This document shows, in pieces, positions 24,746-36,101 of a DNA stretch of 64,000 nt. Location of the stretch: the NCBI RefSeq assembly GCF_007000325.2, contig NZ_CP117267.1:1426001-1490000 (forward strand), read 5' to 3'. Under the pieces are notes generated by a model that was given only the letters and a program-made list of their open reading frames with translations, had not been told where the DNA came from and ran no database searches. This DNA is from Rhizobium rhododendri. GTDB lineage: Bacteria > Pseudomonadota > Alphaproteobacteria > Rhizobiales > Rhizobiaceae. Position 1 is the first letter of the stretch, and each line of letters starts with the position of its first letter. The translations under genes were made by a program, and so were the position numbers.

Positions 24746-25870
24746 TTACCCGTGGCGTACCAGTATACCACCGGTCACCGGGACGCTGACACCCGTGGTT
24801 CCCGGATAGGTCAGCGGCAATCCCTCCAGCGAGCGGACCGCGAGATAGGCCCAGGCTTCCGCCTCCATGCTGCCACCATCGAAGCCGGCCGCTTCAGCAG
24901 CAACGACGCGGGCGCCTTGCTCTTCCGCCAGTTCGGAAAACTCGGCCATGATTACCGGGTTCAGCCGACCGCCACCGCAGACGACATAGGTTTTCGGCGG
25001 CTGCGGCAGATAGCCCGCGAGCTTCAGGATGGACGCAGCAGTGACATGCGCCAGGGTCCGCGCGCCATCGGCAAGCGAGACTTCACCCTTGACCGGCGGC
25101 AGGAAGTCGCTGCGGTCGAGAGACCGGCGCATGTTGGCGGAAAAGAACGGGCTGTCGAGATAGCGGCGCACCAGCGGCGGAGACACCGTGCCCCTGGCGG
25201 CGGTCTCGCCATTGCGATCGTAGGCCTTGCCGGTATGGGCCTCGATCCACTGGTCGATCAGCATGTTGCCGGGACCGCTGTCGCAGGCGGAAAGCGCGCC
25301 ATCCTCGGCAACGTAGGTGAGGTTGGAAATACCACCGATGTTGACGAACACCACCGGTACTGCGAGTTCCGGCGGCAGGTTGGCCGACAGCGCCGCATGG
25401 TAGATCGGGATCAGCGGCGCGCCTTGTCCGCCCGCTACCATGTCGTTGGCACGCATGTCGTAGACGACATCGATGCCAGTCTCCGCAGCCAGCAGCGGCC
25501 CGTCGCCGATCTGCACCGTCAGCCCCTCGTCCGGGCGATGCAGCACGGTCTGGCCGTGAAAGCCTATGACGTCGACGTCGGCGGGCGACAGGCCGTTGCG
25601 CATCAGGAAGGATTTGACGGCCGCCGCATGGCAGAGCGTCAGCGCCTGTTCGGCAGCACCGAGATCGCCCGGCCGTTCGCGCCGATCCTGGATTACCTTG
25701 GCCGTCTCCAGTGCTTTTTTCCAGCGGCCGCGCAGTTCGTCGTCGTACGGAATATAGAGGCTCGCCCCGCGCTCCACGACGTCTCGTCCGTCGGTGCGCA
25801 GCAAGGCGATATCGATCCCGTCCATCGACGTGCCACTCATCAGCCCGATTGCCGTTCTTGTCTTCGTCAT
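24746..25870 (-). CDS. anmK: Anhydro-N-acetylmuramic acid kinase
   Basis: Enzyme of 374 residues that hydrolyses and phosphorylates 1,6-anhydro-MurNAc to MurNAc-6-phosphate during cell-wall recycling. The N-terminal phosphate-binding motif [16 protein letters not shown] is diagnostic; further family blocks are [60 protein letters not shown] and [11 protein letters not shown]. The ATG at 25870 gives the normal N-terminus; the longer frame to 25918 only covers a tandem repeat. Divergent from tyrS with 162 bases between. Confidence 0.95.
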   Translation of the reverse strand: MTKTRTAIGLMSGTSMDGIDIALLRTDGRDVVERGASLYIPYDDELRGRWKKALETAKVIQDRRERPGDLGAAEQALTLCHAAAVKSFLMRNGLSPADVDVIGFHGQTVLHRPDEGLTVQIGDGPLLAAETGIDVVYDMRANDMVAGGQGAPLIPIYHAALSANLPPELAVPVVFVNIGGISNLTYVAEDGALSACDSGPGNMLIDQWIEAHTGKAYDRNGETAARGTVSPPLVRRYLDSPFFSANMRRSLDRSDFLPPVKGEVSLADGARTLAHVTAASILKLAGYLPQPPKTYVVCGGGRLNPVIMAEFSELAEEQGARVVAAEAAGFDGGSMEAEAWAYLAVRSLEGLPLTYPGTTGVSVPVTGGILVRHG

Positions 25871-25918
25871 GAACCCTCGCAAAACCTGAACCCTCGCAAA
25901 ACAGCCCGCGCAAAACAT
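25871..25918. repeat. Short tandem repeat in the anmK leader
   Basis: GAACCCTCGCAAAAC occurs at 25871 and again at 25888 (17-base period), with a degenerate CCCGCGCAAAAC at 25905. On the minus strand each unit carries GCGAGGGTTC, so the copy next to the anmK ATG provides its AGGG ribosome site and the others are decoys. Confidence 0.7.
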
Positions 25919-26032
25919 TGCCGCCGCAATAGTGCACTTTCGCGAAAACAGTGCTAAACGCGCCGCGACGGTTCAACAACAGCGATTTTGCCCCTTTGCA
26001 CGCCTAGGGCGGCGCATTCGAGAGACCCTATC

Positions 26033-27289
26033 ATGGCCGAATTCAAATCCGATTTCCTGCACACTCTTCAAGAGCGCGGCTTCATCCACCAGGTTTCAGA
26101 TGAGGCCGGCCTGGATACGCTGTTCGCCAAGGAAACCGTCACGGCCTATATCGGGTTCGATCCGACAGCCCCAAGCCTGCATGCTGGATCGCTGATCCAG
26201 ATCATGATGCTGCATTGGCTGCAGGCCACCGGCCATCGCGCAATCTCGCTGATGGGGGGCGGCACCGGCATGGTCGGCGACCCCTCCTTCAAGGAAGAGT
26301 CGCGCCAGTTGATGACGGTCGACACCATCGAAGGTAACATCGCCTCGATCAAGCAAGTGTTCTCCAACTACCTCAACTACGGCAACGGCAACAACGATGC
26401 CTTGATGATCAACAATGCCGAATGGCTGCGGTCGCTGAACTACCTCGAATTCTTGCGCGATGTCGGCCGGCATTTCTCGGTCAATCGCATGCTCGCCTTC
26501 GACAGCGTCAAGACCCGGCTGGAGCGCGAGCAGTCGCTGTCGTTCCTCGAGTTCAACTACATGATCCTGCAGGCCTACGACTTCGTCGAGCTGGCCAAGC
26601 GCTACGACTGCCGGCTGCAGATGGGCGGCTCCGATCAATGGGGCAATATCGTCAACGGCATCGATCTCGGTCACCGCATGGGGACACCGCAGCTCTACGC
26701 CCTGACCTCGCCGCTGCTGACGACATCGTCGGGCGCAAAGATGGGCAAGTCGGCGAATGGTGCGATCTGGCTCAATGCCGACATGCTGTCGGCCTACGAT
26801 TTCTGGCAGTACTGGCGCAACACCGAGGATGCCGACGTCGCACGCTTCCTGAAACTCTACACGACCCTGCCGATGGACGAGGTTTCCCGCCTCGCCACAC
26901 TCGGCGGCGCTGAGCTAAACGACGTCAAGAAGATCCTTGCAACCGAGGTGACCGCCCTTCTGCACGGCCGCGCCGCTGCCGAACAGGCGGCCGAAACGGC
27001 GCGCAAAACCTTCGAGGAAGGCGGCATCGCCGAGAACCTGCCATCGATCGACGTGCCCTCGGCAGATCTGGAGGCTGGCATCGGCCTGTTGTCGCTGATC
27101 GTACGCGCGGGCCTTGCAACATCCAACGGCGAAGCACGCCGGCATGTCCAGGGTGGCGCTGTACGCATCAATGATCAGCAGGTTACCGACGAGCGCCAGG
27201 CGATCGGCACCGGTAACGTGACTGCCGATGGCATCATCAAGCTCTCTCTCGGCAAGAAGAAGCACATGCTGATCCGCCCGCAGGGCTGA
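26033..27289 (+). CDS. tyrS: Tyrosyl-tRNA synthetase
   Basis: Class I aminoacyl-tRNA synthetase of 418 residues that charges tRNA-Tyr. The HIGH-like motif is [12 protein letters not shown] (HAGS), the tyrosine-binding region includes [27 protein letters not shown] trimmed here to [13 protein letters not shown], and the KMSKS-like motif is [14 protein letters not shown]-terminal S4 RNA-binding domain follows ([30 protein letters not shown]). The frame is open 15 codons upstream; [12 protein letters not shown] is the usual family start. Monocistronic, with its own terminator. Confidence 0.97.
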   Translation: MAEFKSDFLHTLQERGFIHQVSDEAGLDTLFAKETVTAYIGFDPTAPSLHAGSLIQIMMLHWLQATGHRAISLMGGGTGMVGDPSFKEESRQLMTVDTIEGNIASIKQVFSNYLNYGNGNNDALMINNAEWLRSLNYLEFLRDVGRHFSVNRMLAFDSVKTRLEREQSLSFLEFNYMILQAYDFVELAKRYDCRLQMGGSDQWGNIVNGIDLGHRMGTPQLYALTSPLLTTSSGAKMGKSANGAIWLNADMLSAYDFWQYWRNTEDADVARFLKLYTTLPMDEVSRLATLGGAELNDVKKILATEVTALLHGRAAAEQAAETARKTFEEGGIAENLPSIDVPSADLEAGIGLLSLIVRAGLATSNGEARRHVQGGAVRINDQQVTDERQAIGTGNVTADGIIKLSLGKKKHMLIRPQG

Positions 27290-27310
27290 GGCACTAAAAT
27301 CATCGCGATC

Positions 27311-27336
27311 AGGCCGGCCATCGTGCCGGCCTTTTT
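27311..27336 (+). terminator. Intrinsic terminator of tyrS
   Basis: Perfect 8-bp stem AGGCCGGC/GCCGGCCT with a 6-base loop followed by TTTTT, 21 bases past the tyrS stop and just before the stop of the convergent AsmA-like gene. Confidence 0.9.
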
Positions 27337-27343
27337 GTCTCCG

Positions 27344-30300
27344 CTAGAATTCGAAAATCTGCCGGAAGATGCCGGGGGCGATGACCGAGAGCGGGTTGAT
27401 CACCAGGTTGGGCGAATCGAATGGGCCCGTCAGTTTGAAGGTGATGCCGATCAGGCCGCGGTCGGTACCGTTGCCAAGCAGGAAGCCGACGATCGGCACC
27501 TCGGCAAACAGCCGGTTCAAGCCGTAGGCGGGCATGAACGTGCCGGTCATGTCGGTGTTGCCCTTGGCATCCTTGATCGTTCCTTGGAACGTCGCCCCCA
27601 CCTGGTCGCCGCGCACGACGCCGTTCTCGACGGACACCACACCCTTGCGGATGGACAGGTGCGCAAAACCACGCTGGAAATTCTGCGCGCTGGTGTCGAT
27701 ATCGTGCTTGACGGCGGAGTTCAGGCTTTCGCCGTCCCGTCCCGCCGGCGTCGTGACGATGGATTGCAGCTTCTTCTCGTTGACGATGGAAAAACGCCTG
27801 ATATCGATGGACCCGTCCCAGCTGTCGTCGCCGTCGGCGCGAAGGTTGAGATTGAGCAAGCCGCCTTTCAGGTGGCCGTAGACATCGACGAACCGTGCCA
27901 CCGAGCCGGCGTCGCTGCTGGTGACATGGAACGTGCCACTCTGCCCGCCCTTTGTCATCTCCGTGACAACAGCCTGCCCGGTCCGGGTGACGCCGGAGAA
28001 GTCGGCCTGCGTCGCCTTGCCGTTGTTAAGCGCATAGACAAGGCTGACATTCCTGATCGTCTCGTCGTTGAAGCCGATGATCTTGTCGAGCTTGGCACGG
28101 ATCGTCGCATCCGTCTTGTCGCTACCGCCGGCGTCGCCCTTGCTCGGCGCCTTCAATCGCGCCAGGATCGGCCTGATATCGGCGGCGTTGCCATCCACCC
28201 TCACGTCGTACGCGCCCTTTGTGCGCTTGATCGACAAGGCGAAATCGTCAACCGACGATAGCTTGATGCTCGAGAAGTCGGCGGATGACAATCCGGATTT
28301 GCCCACCTGGATGGAGCCGGTAGCCCCGAAGCCATCACCCTTTAGCGTGAAGTTCTTCAACGATGGCTGGTCGGCCGGCCCCGATGCCTCGAACTCGGCA
28401 TTGGCAGCAATACCGCTTCCCTTCGACCAGCCGATCCAGGGCACGGTGAGCGCTGCCTTGGTCAGGTCGATCTTGATGTCCTGCCGGTTTTCATCGATCC
28501 GCGTGACCTTCACCTTCAGCGGCCCGTCGACGAAATCGGAGAGCCCCGGGAGGATGGTCTCCCGCTGCTGATTGGAAAGCGTCACGTCGACAACGCGCTC
28601 ACGCTTGATGGACGATCCCTTTTCCGTTGGCTCGACCATATCGATTTGCGCCGGGATGCCGTCGATAAGCGCGTCTGCGGCGAGATGCACCTCCTGCGGA
28701 TCGGCATCGATGGTACCGTCGACATTGGTGATCTTGCGACCGTCGAAGGCCTTCAGGACGTCGACCTTGTGGAGCTGCAGGCTGGCCTTCCAGACTGGTG
28801 GCGGCGGGTCCTGATCGTTGATCAGGCCAAGCGTCGCCTCGACATCCGCGTCGATCTTGCCGCTGAAATCCTCGGGCTTGAACTCGGTGCGCTGCAATAC
28901 GCTCAAGGGTTTGAAGCTCAGCAACTCACCAACCGCGTCGCCATTGCCGGAAAGCGCCAGCTTCATCTTCGCGGTCAGCGGCTTGTCGTAAACCGCAGGA
29001 ATGGAAAAGGTGCTCGGACCGACTGCGACCTGTCGGCCAGACGGAAAATACGACGTACCCTTGACGATATCGACAGAAATAACCGGACCCTTGAGGTCGA
29101 AGTGACCCGTCATGTCGCGGATAGGCGGAATTTCACCGGGCACGTTGAGGCGCGAACCGTTGATATCGAAAGCCAGATGGATCTCGTTTTCGTCCAGCCG
29201 CAGATTACCGGTTGCCGCCGCCTGGGCAAGCCGCCCGCCGGGAATGAACAGTGAAATCGTGGCGTTGCTCATGGCCCCGCCGAACAGGTTGCCCTGTACC
29301 CAGGTGCGCGCTTTAGGCGACATCCAGAAAGGCCACAGCTGTTTGACGGCAGCGGCCTGCAGCTGCTCCGCCTGGGCGCCGAAGCTGATTTCCGGCGAAC
29401 CCGGCGCAATGCGCAGCCGCAAGGAACCAAACAGCGATCCCATCGGCGTGGTGATGCCGATGGTGTCGAGTTTCAGCTCCTTGTCGGCCGTCATGTAGCG
29501 GCCATTGGCATGGCCATCGAAGCTGAGCGGAGCTTCACCGGCTTCAGAAGTCGCTGCCGTCGCGTTGGCGATCCGGAAATCGACGCCAAAACCCTTGGCA
29601 GCGGTCGGATCGACCCGGTCGAGGTCGATAACCGAACCGAAAAACGGCACGACCGTCGATTGGAACGTCGCCAGCGACTTGTTGATCTCGAGCGCCTGGC
29701 GATCCGAATTGTAGCTGAGATTGATATCCGCGCCGGAAATCTCCTGCGCATCGCGGTCCATATAGAGCGTGCCGGGCAGCACCTTGATGGCGGCTGTCAG
29801 CTTGGGATCGACACCCGATGCGCCACGGGTAGACGACAGCGAGACGTCCGCAAAGCCGGTAATCCCCTGCCGCGGCGTCCCGTTCGAATCGTAAGCCATC
29901 GACAGCGGCACCAGATCGAGGTGGCGGATCACGGCCGTCATCGACGACGGCCGATCGGCCTCCTGGGTGGCATTCACATCCAGCGACGCCACTGAGCCGT
30001 CGATCGATAGCTGGCCTTTCAAGCGCAGCGTGTTGGGCGTCGGACGTGAAAACGCCAGCTGGTCGATCACCAGCGAAATCGGCGTGCCACCGTCCTGTCT
30101 TGCGAGCTTTACGGCAAGGCCGGATATCTCGACGGCATCCGTACCGCCGCGTTCAACGAAATGCTGCAGGAAATCGAGATTGGAGAATGCCGATTCCAGC
30201 GCGGTCGGGATGCTGTCTACCCGGAGATTGGCGACATCGATAGGCTCGCTCTGCGGCAGCAGCGCGGTGTCGAGAGCTATACCCTTGGCCCGGACTGTTG

Positions 30301-30775
30301 CGATTGCGATTCGGCCCTGAACGAGCGCAAACGGATCGAGAACCATGCGCACGGCGCCCATGGTCGAGAGGTGCTTCCCGGTTTCCTGGTCGACGACATT
30401 GACGTCGCTCGCCTCGAGCGCGAGTTGCATGTCGGAGGTGAACCGCAGCACCGTCGAGCCGACCTCGGCCTTGTAGCGCGGTCCGATGGCGTTATCGAGG
30501 GCAGCCTGGGCCTTGACCGAGAGCGGTTCGTCGAAGATCCCGCTCTCGATGCTGGCGATGACGACACCGGCGATCAGCACGATAAAGATGGCGAAAACGC
30601 CGGTTATGCGGGTCGCATGCCAGACATGTCCAAGGCGGCGACGGCGGCGGCGCGGGCTATTGACGATAATCGGATCGTCGACCTGCGAGGACGGCATTTG
30701 ATCGAGCGGAACCAGATCCTTCTTGCGGAATTTCAACTTTTCGCCCCGGATCAATCCACCGCGTCCTTCTGTCAT
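27344..30775 (-). CDS. Large AsmA-like / YhdP-type envelope protein (DUF3971)
   Basis: Protein of 1143 residues with a cytoplasmic basic N-terminus (NSPRRRRRRLGHVWHATR), one membrane anchor (ITGVFAIFIVLIAGVVIASI, about residues 56-75), and a very long beta-rich periplasmic part built from repeated GxFxLxG-like strands. The C-terminal section NRLFAEVPIVGFLLGNGTDRG followed by KLTGPFDSPNLVINPLSVIAPGIFR is the hallmark AsmA/TamB-YhdP ending. Relatives are thought to form grooves that carry phospholipid from inner to outer membrane. Single gene, convergent with tyrS and divergent from bcp with 104 bases between. Confidence 0.88.
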   Translation of the reverse strand: MTEGRGGLIRGEKLKFRKKDLVPLDQMPSSQVDDPIIVNSPRRRRRRLGHVWHATRITGVFAIFIVLIAGVVIASIESGIFDEPLSVKAQAALDNAIGPRYKAEVGSTVLRFTSDMQLALEASDVNVVDQETGKHLSTMGAVRMVLDPFALVQGRIAIATVRAKGIALDTALLPQSEPIDVANLRVDSIPTALESAFSNLDFLQHFVERGGTDAVEISGLAVKLARQDGGTPISLVIDQLAFSRPTPNTLRLKGQLSIDGSVASLDVNATQEADRPSSMTAVIRHLDLVPLSMAYDSNGTPRQGITGFADVSLSSTRGASGVDPKLTAAIKVLPGTLYMDRDAQEISGADINLSYNSDRQALEINKSLATFQSTVVPFFGSVIDLDRVDPTAAKGFGVDFRIANATAATSEAGEAPLSFDGHANGRYMTADKELKLDTIGITTPMGSLFGSLRLRIAPGSPEISFGAQAEQLQAAAVKQLWPFWMSPKARTWVQGNLFGGAMSNATISLFIPGGRLAQAAATGNLRLDENEIHLAFDINGSRLNVPGEIPPIRDMTGHFDLKGPVISVDIVKGTSYFPSGRQVAVGPSTFSIPAVYDKPLTAKMKLALSGNGDAVGELLSFKPLSVLQRTEFKPEDFSGKIDADVEATLGLINDQDPPPPVWKASLQLHKVDVLKAFDGRKITNVDGTIDADPQEVHLAADALIDGIPAQIDMVEPTEKGSSIKRERVVDVTLSNQQRETILPGLSDFVDGPLKVKVTRIDENRQDIKIDLTKAALTVPWIGWSKGSGIAANAEFEASGPADQPSLKNFTLKGDGFGATGSIQVGKSGLSSADFSSIKLSSVDDFALSIKRTKGAYDVRVDGNAADIRPILARLKAPSKGDAGGSDKTDATIRAKLDKIIGFNDETIRNVSLVYALNNGKATQADFSGVTRTGQAVVTEMTKGGQSGTFHVTSSDAGSVARFVDVYGHLKGGLLNLNLRADGDDSWDGSIDIRRFSIVNEKKLQSIVTTPAGRDGESLNSAVKHDIDTSAQNFQRGFAHLSIRKGVVSVENGVVRGDQVGATFQGTIKDAKGNTDMTGTFMPAYGLNRLFAEVPIVGFLLGNGTDRGLIGITFKLTGPFDSPNLVINPLSVIAPGIFRQIFEF

Positions 30776-30879
30776 GCGTTTTTACAGTTGACGGTCCGCA
30801 AGAGCGGCGCCAAGCACATTTCACTATATCGGCATAGTCGGTATAGTCATCAAAATCCCGGCAAAAGAAAGGTTTTCCC

Positions 30880-31347
30880 ATGACAGAACTCAGTGTCGGC
30901 GCAAATGCGCCCGCTTTCGATCTTCCACGTGACGGGGGCGGAAACGTCTCCCTTGCAGCGTTTCAGGGCAAGCCTGTCGTACTGTTCTTCTACCCTAAGG
31001 ACGACACGTCGGGATGCACCACCGAATCAGTGGCCTTCACTGGTCTCGCATCGGAATTCGAGAAAGCCGGTGCAGTGGTAATTGGCATGTCGCCGGATTC
31101 CGTCAAGAGCCACGACAAGTTCGTAAAGAAACATTCCCTTGGCGTCATCCTCGCTGCCGACGAGGAAAAATCCACGCTGGAAGCCTATGGCGTCTGGAAG
31201 GAAAAGAGCATGTACGGCAAGAAATACATGGGCGTCGAGCGCACCACCGTGCTGATTGGTGCAGATGGCCGAATCGTCAGGATCTGGGAGAAGGTCAAGG
31301 TGCCCGGTCACGCCGAGGAGGTCCTGGAGGCCGTCCGTGCGCTCTGA
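30880..31347 (+). CDS. bcp: Thioredoxin-dependent peroxiredoxin, Bcp/PrxQ family
   Basis: Peroxiredoxin of 155 residues that reduces hydrogen peroxide and organic peroxides. The peroxidatic cysteine lies in PKDDTSGCTTES at about residue 46, with the conserved Thr two helix turns before it. The second cysteine that many Bcp proteins have five residues later is replaced (GCTTESVAF), so this is a one-cysteine-type or differently resolved member. Later family residues are VERTTVLIGADGRI. Its last codons overlap the GTG start of the ferritin-like gene by 11 bases. Confidence 0.94.
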   Translation: MTELSVGANAPAFDLPRDGGGNVSLAAFQGKPVVLFFYPKDDTSGCTTESVAFTGLASEFEKAGAVVIGMSPDSVKSHDKFVKKHSLGVILAADEEKSTLEAYGVWKEKSMYGKKYMGVERTTVLIGADGRIVRIWEKVKVPGHAEEVLEAVRAL

Positions 31348-32203
31348 GCGCGACGCGGACGCCGTGACAGTCTCCGATGTGCAAGCCGCCGCCATCGTCT
31401 CGCTTCGCGGCGGGGCGATCGCGGCCATCGGTGCGTGCGATGTCGAGCGCAAAGCCGAGCTTGCGCAGGAGACCGCCAGACGCTGGTTCGCCCGCGTCCT
31501 GTCGCTGCGCTCGCCGCTCGACCCTGTCCTGCCGGATCGCCCGGGACGCCCGGCAAAGCCGGAACTGATCCCGCCGAAGAATATGGAAAAGCGGTCCCTT
31601 CACAGTGTAAAGGGCCGCATTGCGCTTCTCCACGCCATCGCTCATATCGAATTGAATGCCGTTGACCTCGCGCTCGACATCGTCGCCCGCTTTGCGACCG
31701 AAAAGGTCCCGAACTCGTTTTTCGATGGCTGGATGCAGGTTGCGTTCGAGGAGGCGAAGCATTTCCGGCTGGTGCGTCAGAGATTGCAGCAGCTTGGCGC
31801 CGACTACGGCGACCTGCCCGCCCATGACGGCCTGTGGCAGGCAGCCCACGCCACCCGGACCGACCTGACGGCGCGCCTGGCCGTCGTACCGCTCATTCTT
31901 GAGGCACGCGGCCTCGACGTGACGCCGGCGCTGCAGACCAAGATGCGCGAAACCGGAGACTTCGAAAGCGCCGCCGTCCTCGATGTCATCTACGAGGATG
32001 AAAAGGGCCACGTCGCGGTTGGCGCCAAGTGGTTCAGATTTCTCTGCGCCCGCGAGAAACGCGATCCGGTCGCAACGTTCCAGGCGCTCGTCCGCAGCAA
32101 TTTCAGGGGTCCTCTGAAGGCGCCCTTCAATGATATTGCACGTGCCGAGGCCGGCTTGACGCCGTCCTTCTACCGCTCGCTGACCTCCACCAACCGCAGT
32201 TGA
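31337..32203 (+). CDS. DUF455 ferritin-like domain protein
   Basis: Protein of 288 residues in the DUF455 family of ferritin-like helical bundles. Metal-ligand-like motifs are spaced as in such bundles: HAIAHIELNAVDLALD (E and H), VAFEEAKHFRLVRQRL (ExxH), LEARGLD and VIYEDEKGHVAVG (ExxxH). The likely role is a diiron or redox function, not established. The frame is open from 31256, but GTG at 31337 is chosen: GGAGG lies 6 bases upstream and it overlaps bcp, a typical coupled pair. Peroxiredoxin plus ferritin-like partner suggests oxidative stress or tRNA modification chemistry; this is inference. Confidence 0.86.
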   Translation: MRSERDADAVTVSDVQAAAIVSLRGGAIAAIGACDVERKAELAQETARRWFARVLSLRSPLDPVLPDRPGRPAKPELIPPKNMEKRSLHSVKGRIALLHAIAHIELNAVDLALDIVARFATEKVPNSFFDGWMQVAFEEAKHFRLVRQRLQQLGADYGDLPAHDGLWQAAHATRTDLTARLAVVPLILEARGLDVTPALQTKMRETGDFESAAVLDVIYEDEKGHVAVGAKWFRFLCAREKRDPVATFQALVRSNFRGPLKAPFNDIARAEAGLTPSFYRSLTSTNRS

Positions 32204-32220
32204 TTTTGCAAACGATTTTG

Positions 32221-32238
32221 CCGCAGGCAAGCCTGCGG
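32221..32238. repeat. Perfect 18-bp palindrome between DUF455 and M23 genes
   Basis: CCGCAGGCAAGCCTGCGG: 8-bp arms around AA, 18 bases after the DUF455 stop. No T-run follows on the plus strand. It may end the bcp-DUF455 transcript or bind a protein. Confidence 0.45.
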
Positions 32239-32309
32239 AAAGGCTTTGTTAACCATGCTCGTGCCTAATCCTGCCTGCAGCGCAGAAACGCTGCGGTGGG
32301 AGAATCGCC

Positions 32310-33584
32310 GTGGGAAACGGACAGCAGAACAGGATTTTTGGCGGCGCCCGGCAGCAGCATGTCATCATCCTCGCCAGCGGCGACAAGGTCCGGCACATGA
32401 CGCTGCGCCCCTGGATGATGGCATCCGCCATCGGATGCGCTGCAATCCTCGTCATCGGCTATCTGCTGGCAACCTCCTATCTCGTCCTGCGTGACGATCT
32501 GATCGGCGCCACCATGGCCCGCCAGGCGCGCATGCAATATGATTACGAAGACCGAATTGCCGCATTGAGGGCGCAGGTCGACCGCGTCACCTCGCGCCAG
32601 TTGCTCGACCAGCAGGTAGTCGAGCAGAAGGTCGACAAGCTGATGCAGCAGCAGATGTCGCTCTCGTCGCGTCACGGCAAGCTCGATGCATTGCTGGACC
32701 GGGCCGAAAGCTCGGGCGTCATCGACAAGCAGCCACCGGCCCCCGGTGCAGATCATGCCGAATTGACCGCCCGACAAAAGGCCCTCGAACTGGCCAACGC
32801 CGGTAGCCCTGCGGAAGTCACCCCCGACAACTCGACGCTCGCCTACCTGCCCGCCAAGGAAACCGTCGCCGACCATGCCGACCGGGTGTTCTCCAAGGTC
32901 ACCCTGTCGCTGAAGAAGATCGAGCAGGACCAGCTGAAGCGCATCAAGCGGCTGACCGATGGCGCCGACGACACAGCCGATAACATCCAGTCGATCATCA
33001 AGACGGTGGGCGTCACAGTTCCGGCGTCCCCCGCCGCGATCGATGACGATGGAGGCGTCGGGGGCCCTTTCCTGCCGCCGGAGAATGTCGACCCGTTCGA
33101 CCAGTCGCTGGCAAATCTCGATACGGCGCTGACGCGGCTTGAAGCAGCGCGCGGAACGGTCGAACAGCTGCCCTTCCGCAACCCCGCACAGGGCAAGCTG
33201 ATCACCAGCCCGTTCGGCAACCGCAAGGACCCCTTCTTCGGCAAGCTGGCGCTGCATCCCGGCGTGGATTTCCATTTCGATCCCGGCGAGGCCATCAAGG
33301 CAACGGCGCCGGGCAAGGTCGTTTCGGCAGGCTGGGCCGGCGGCTATGGCAACATGGTGGAAATAGACCACGGCGATGGCATCTCGACACGCTACGGTCA
33401 TATGGCAGCCATCACCGTCCAGGCCGGCGATACGGTCAAGGCCGGCGAGCAACTCGGCCTTGCCGGCAGCACGGGACGGTCGACCGGAACCCATCTCCAC
33501 TACGAAGTCCGCGAGGACGGACGTCCCGTTGACCCGATGTACTTCGTCAATGCAGGCATCAAGCTTGCCAGCTATATCAATTAG
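32310..33584 (+). CDS. M23-family peptidoglycan metallopeptidase (LytM-type)
   Basis: Predicted inner-membrane anchored endopeptidase of 424 residues that cuts peptidoglycan cross-links in the periplasm. After a cytoplasmic N-terminus there is one membrane helix (MASAIGCAAILVIGYLLATS, residues 37-56), a long coiled-coil region (residues 75-200), and the M23 domain with its zinc ligands: HPGVDFHFD (H, D), and GTHLHYEVRE (HLH), plus RYGHM. This is the layout of divisome-associated DipM/EnvC or RgsM-like peptidases. GTG start at 32310 with GGGAG 7 bases upstream. All catalytic ligands are present, so it is likely an active enzyme. Confidence 0.92.
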   Translation: MGNGQQNRIFGGARQQHVIILASGDKVRHMTLRPWMMASAIGCAAILVIGYLLATSYLVLRDDLIGATMARQARMQYDYEDRIAALRAQVDRVTSRQLLDQQVVEQKVDKLMQQQMSLSSRHGKLDALLDRAESSGVIDKQPPAPGADHAELTARQKALELANAGSPAEVTPDNSTLAYLPAKETVADHADRVFSKVTLSLKKIEQDQLKRIKRLTDGADDTADNIQSIIKTVGVTVPASPAAIDDDGGVGGPFLPPENVDPFDQSLANLDTALTRLEAARGTVEQLPFRNPAQGKLITSPFGNRKDPFFGKLALHPGVDFHFDPGEAIKATAPGKVVSAGWAGGYGNMVEIDHGDGISTRYGHMAAITVQAGDTVKAGEQLGLAGSTGRSTGTHLHYEVREDGRPVDPMYFVNAGIKLASYIN

Positions 33585-33818
33585 CTAGCCTTGCAATTTA
33601 TCGCTTTGCCCGGGGCATTTTTGTCCCTATGATCATGACAGCAATGCAACAGGCCACCGCGCGACGGAATTTTTTTACCCCGCGCGCCGGGAACACTCCC
33701 TCGTTGCCTCATTTCCTTGACTTCAGGGCGTTTTGATACTATGTGGCGCTGCATTGCGGCATACAGCCTGTCGACTCATCGTGCGGTCGACCAAACCGAA
33801 ACGGAAACAGTTTTCCCT

Positions 33819-35344
<1,526 letters not shown>

Positions 35345-35345
<1 letters not shown>

Positions 35346-35767
35346 TGACTGCACCGGGCACCGATTTTCCGGGGCTGGGCACCGGGCTTGCCATCCTTCG
35401 TGACGGCAAGCTTCTGCTCTATAAGCGGATGAAGGCGCCCGAAGCCGGATTTTGGAACATCGTCGGCGGCAAGATCGACCTGATGGAAGCCTCCGCCTCT
35501 GCTGCCAAACGCGAGGCAGGGGAAGAGTGTGGTCTCCAGATTGGACAGATCGATCTGCTCTGCACGACGGAGCAGATCATCGAGGCGGACCGCCAGCACT
35601 GGGTGTCCCTGATTTACGTCTGCACGGATTTTGCCGGCGAGCCATCGCTGATGGAGCCGGACAAATTATCCGAATTCGGATGGTTCAGCCGCAACGCGCT
35701 GCCAAGCCCGCTTTCTGCCTTTACCAGGGCTGCCATCGACCACCTAGACACCGATCTCTTTCCCTGA
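35345..35767 (+). CDS. Nudix hydrolase
   Basis: Protein of 140 residues whose Nudix box fits the consensus G-x5-E-x7-R-E-U-x-E-E-x-G-U exactly: GKIDLME then seven residues, REAGEECGL (residues 42-64). Such enzymes cleave nucleoside diphosphates linked to another group; the substrate is not readable. It starts at the ATG overlapping the helicase stop by one base (TGATG), so the two are translationally coupled. Converges with the TfoX-like gene nine bases after its stop. Confidence 0.92.
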
Positions 35768-35776
35768 CTTCAGCCG

Positions 35777-36097
35777 TTACTTCTCCGTCCGCAGCGCCGC
35801 CTCGTATGCAAGCCGCACCCATTTTGCCATGACATCGGGATCGTCGAACGCATCCTCCGGGATCGACCAATACGGCATGAACACCGGCTTGCCCTTCTTC
35901 CCCTCGTACGACCAGCGCCTGGCGCCGGCCGATTCGAAAGCGGGCGAACTGACATCGTCGGCCTTCAGCAGCATCTCGTCGCGAAAATCCAGGGCGATGA
36001 TCCGGCCCTGATGATAGACGCCCTTGCCGCCGAACATCCGCTTGATTGTCACCGGCCCGAGTGCCGCAAACATTTCCTCGATATCAAGATTGTCCAA
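35777..36097 (-). CDS. TfoX/Sxy N-terminal domain protein
   Basis: Protein of 106 residues consisting of the TfoX N-terminal domain alone: FAALGPVTIKRMFGGKGVYHQGRIIAL cut here to GPVTIKRMFGGKGVYHQG, then LLKADD and MPYWSIPEDAFDDPD. In gammaproteobacteria TfoX/Sxy is a competence coactivator with an additional C-terminal domain; the short rhizobial form is of unknown role. Start is TTG at 36097, supported by GGAG 7 bases upstream; no ATG gives the full domain. It is five bases downstream of the MobA-like gene, so likely co-transcribed with it. Confidence 0.9.
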   Translation of the reverse strand: MDNLDIEEMFAALGPVTIKRMFGGKGVYHQGRIIALDFRDEMLLKADDVSSPAFESAGARRWSYEGKKGKPVFMPYWSIPEDAFDDPDVMAKWVRLAYEAALRTEK

Positions 36098-36101
36098 GAC
36101 C

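Noticed and set aside
27323..28261. Long plus-strand frames antisense to the AsmA-like gene
   Set aside because: Mirror frames from GC-rich codon bias; the minus-strand frame of 1143 codons has coherent protein features.
33585..33818. Weak GC hairpin followed by TTTTT after the M23 gene, and TTGACT/TACTAT before the helicase
   Set aside because: Hairpin stem is only about four bp and the promoter spacer is 14 bases, too short to call.
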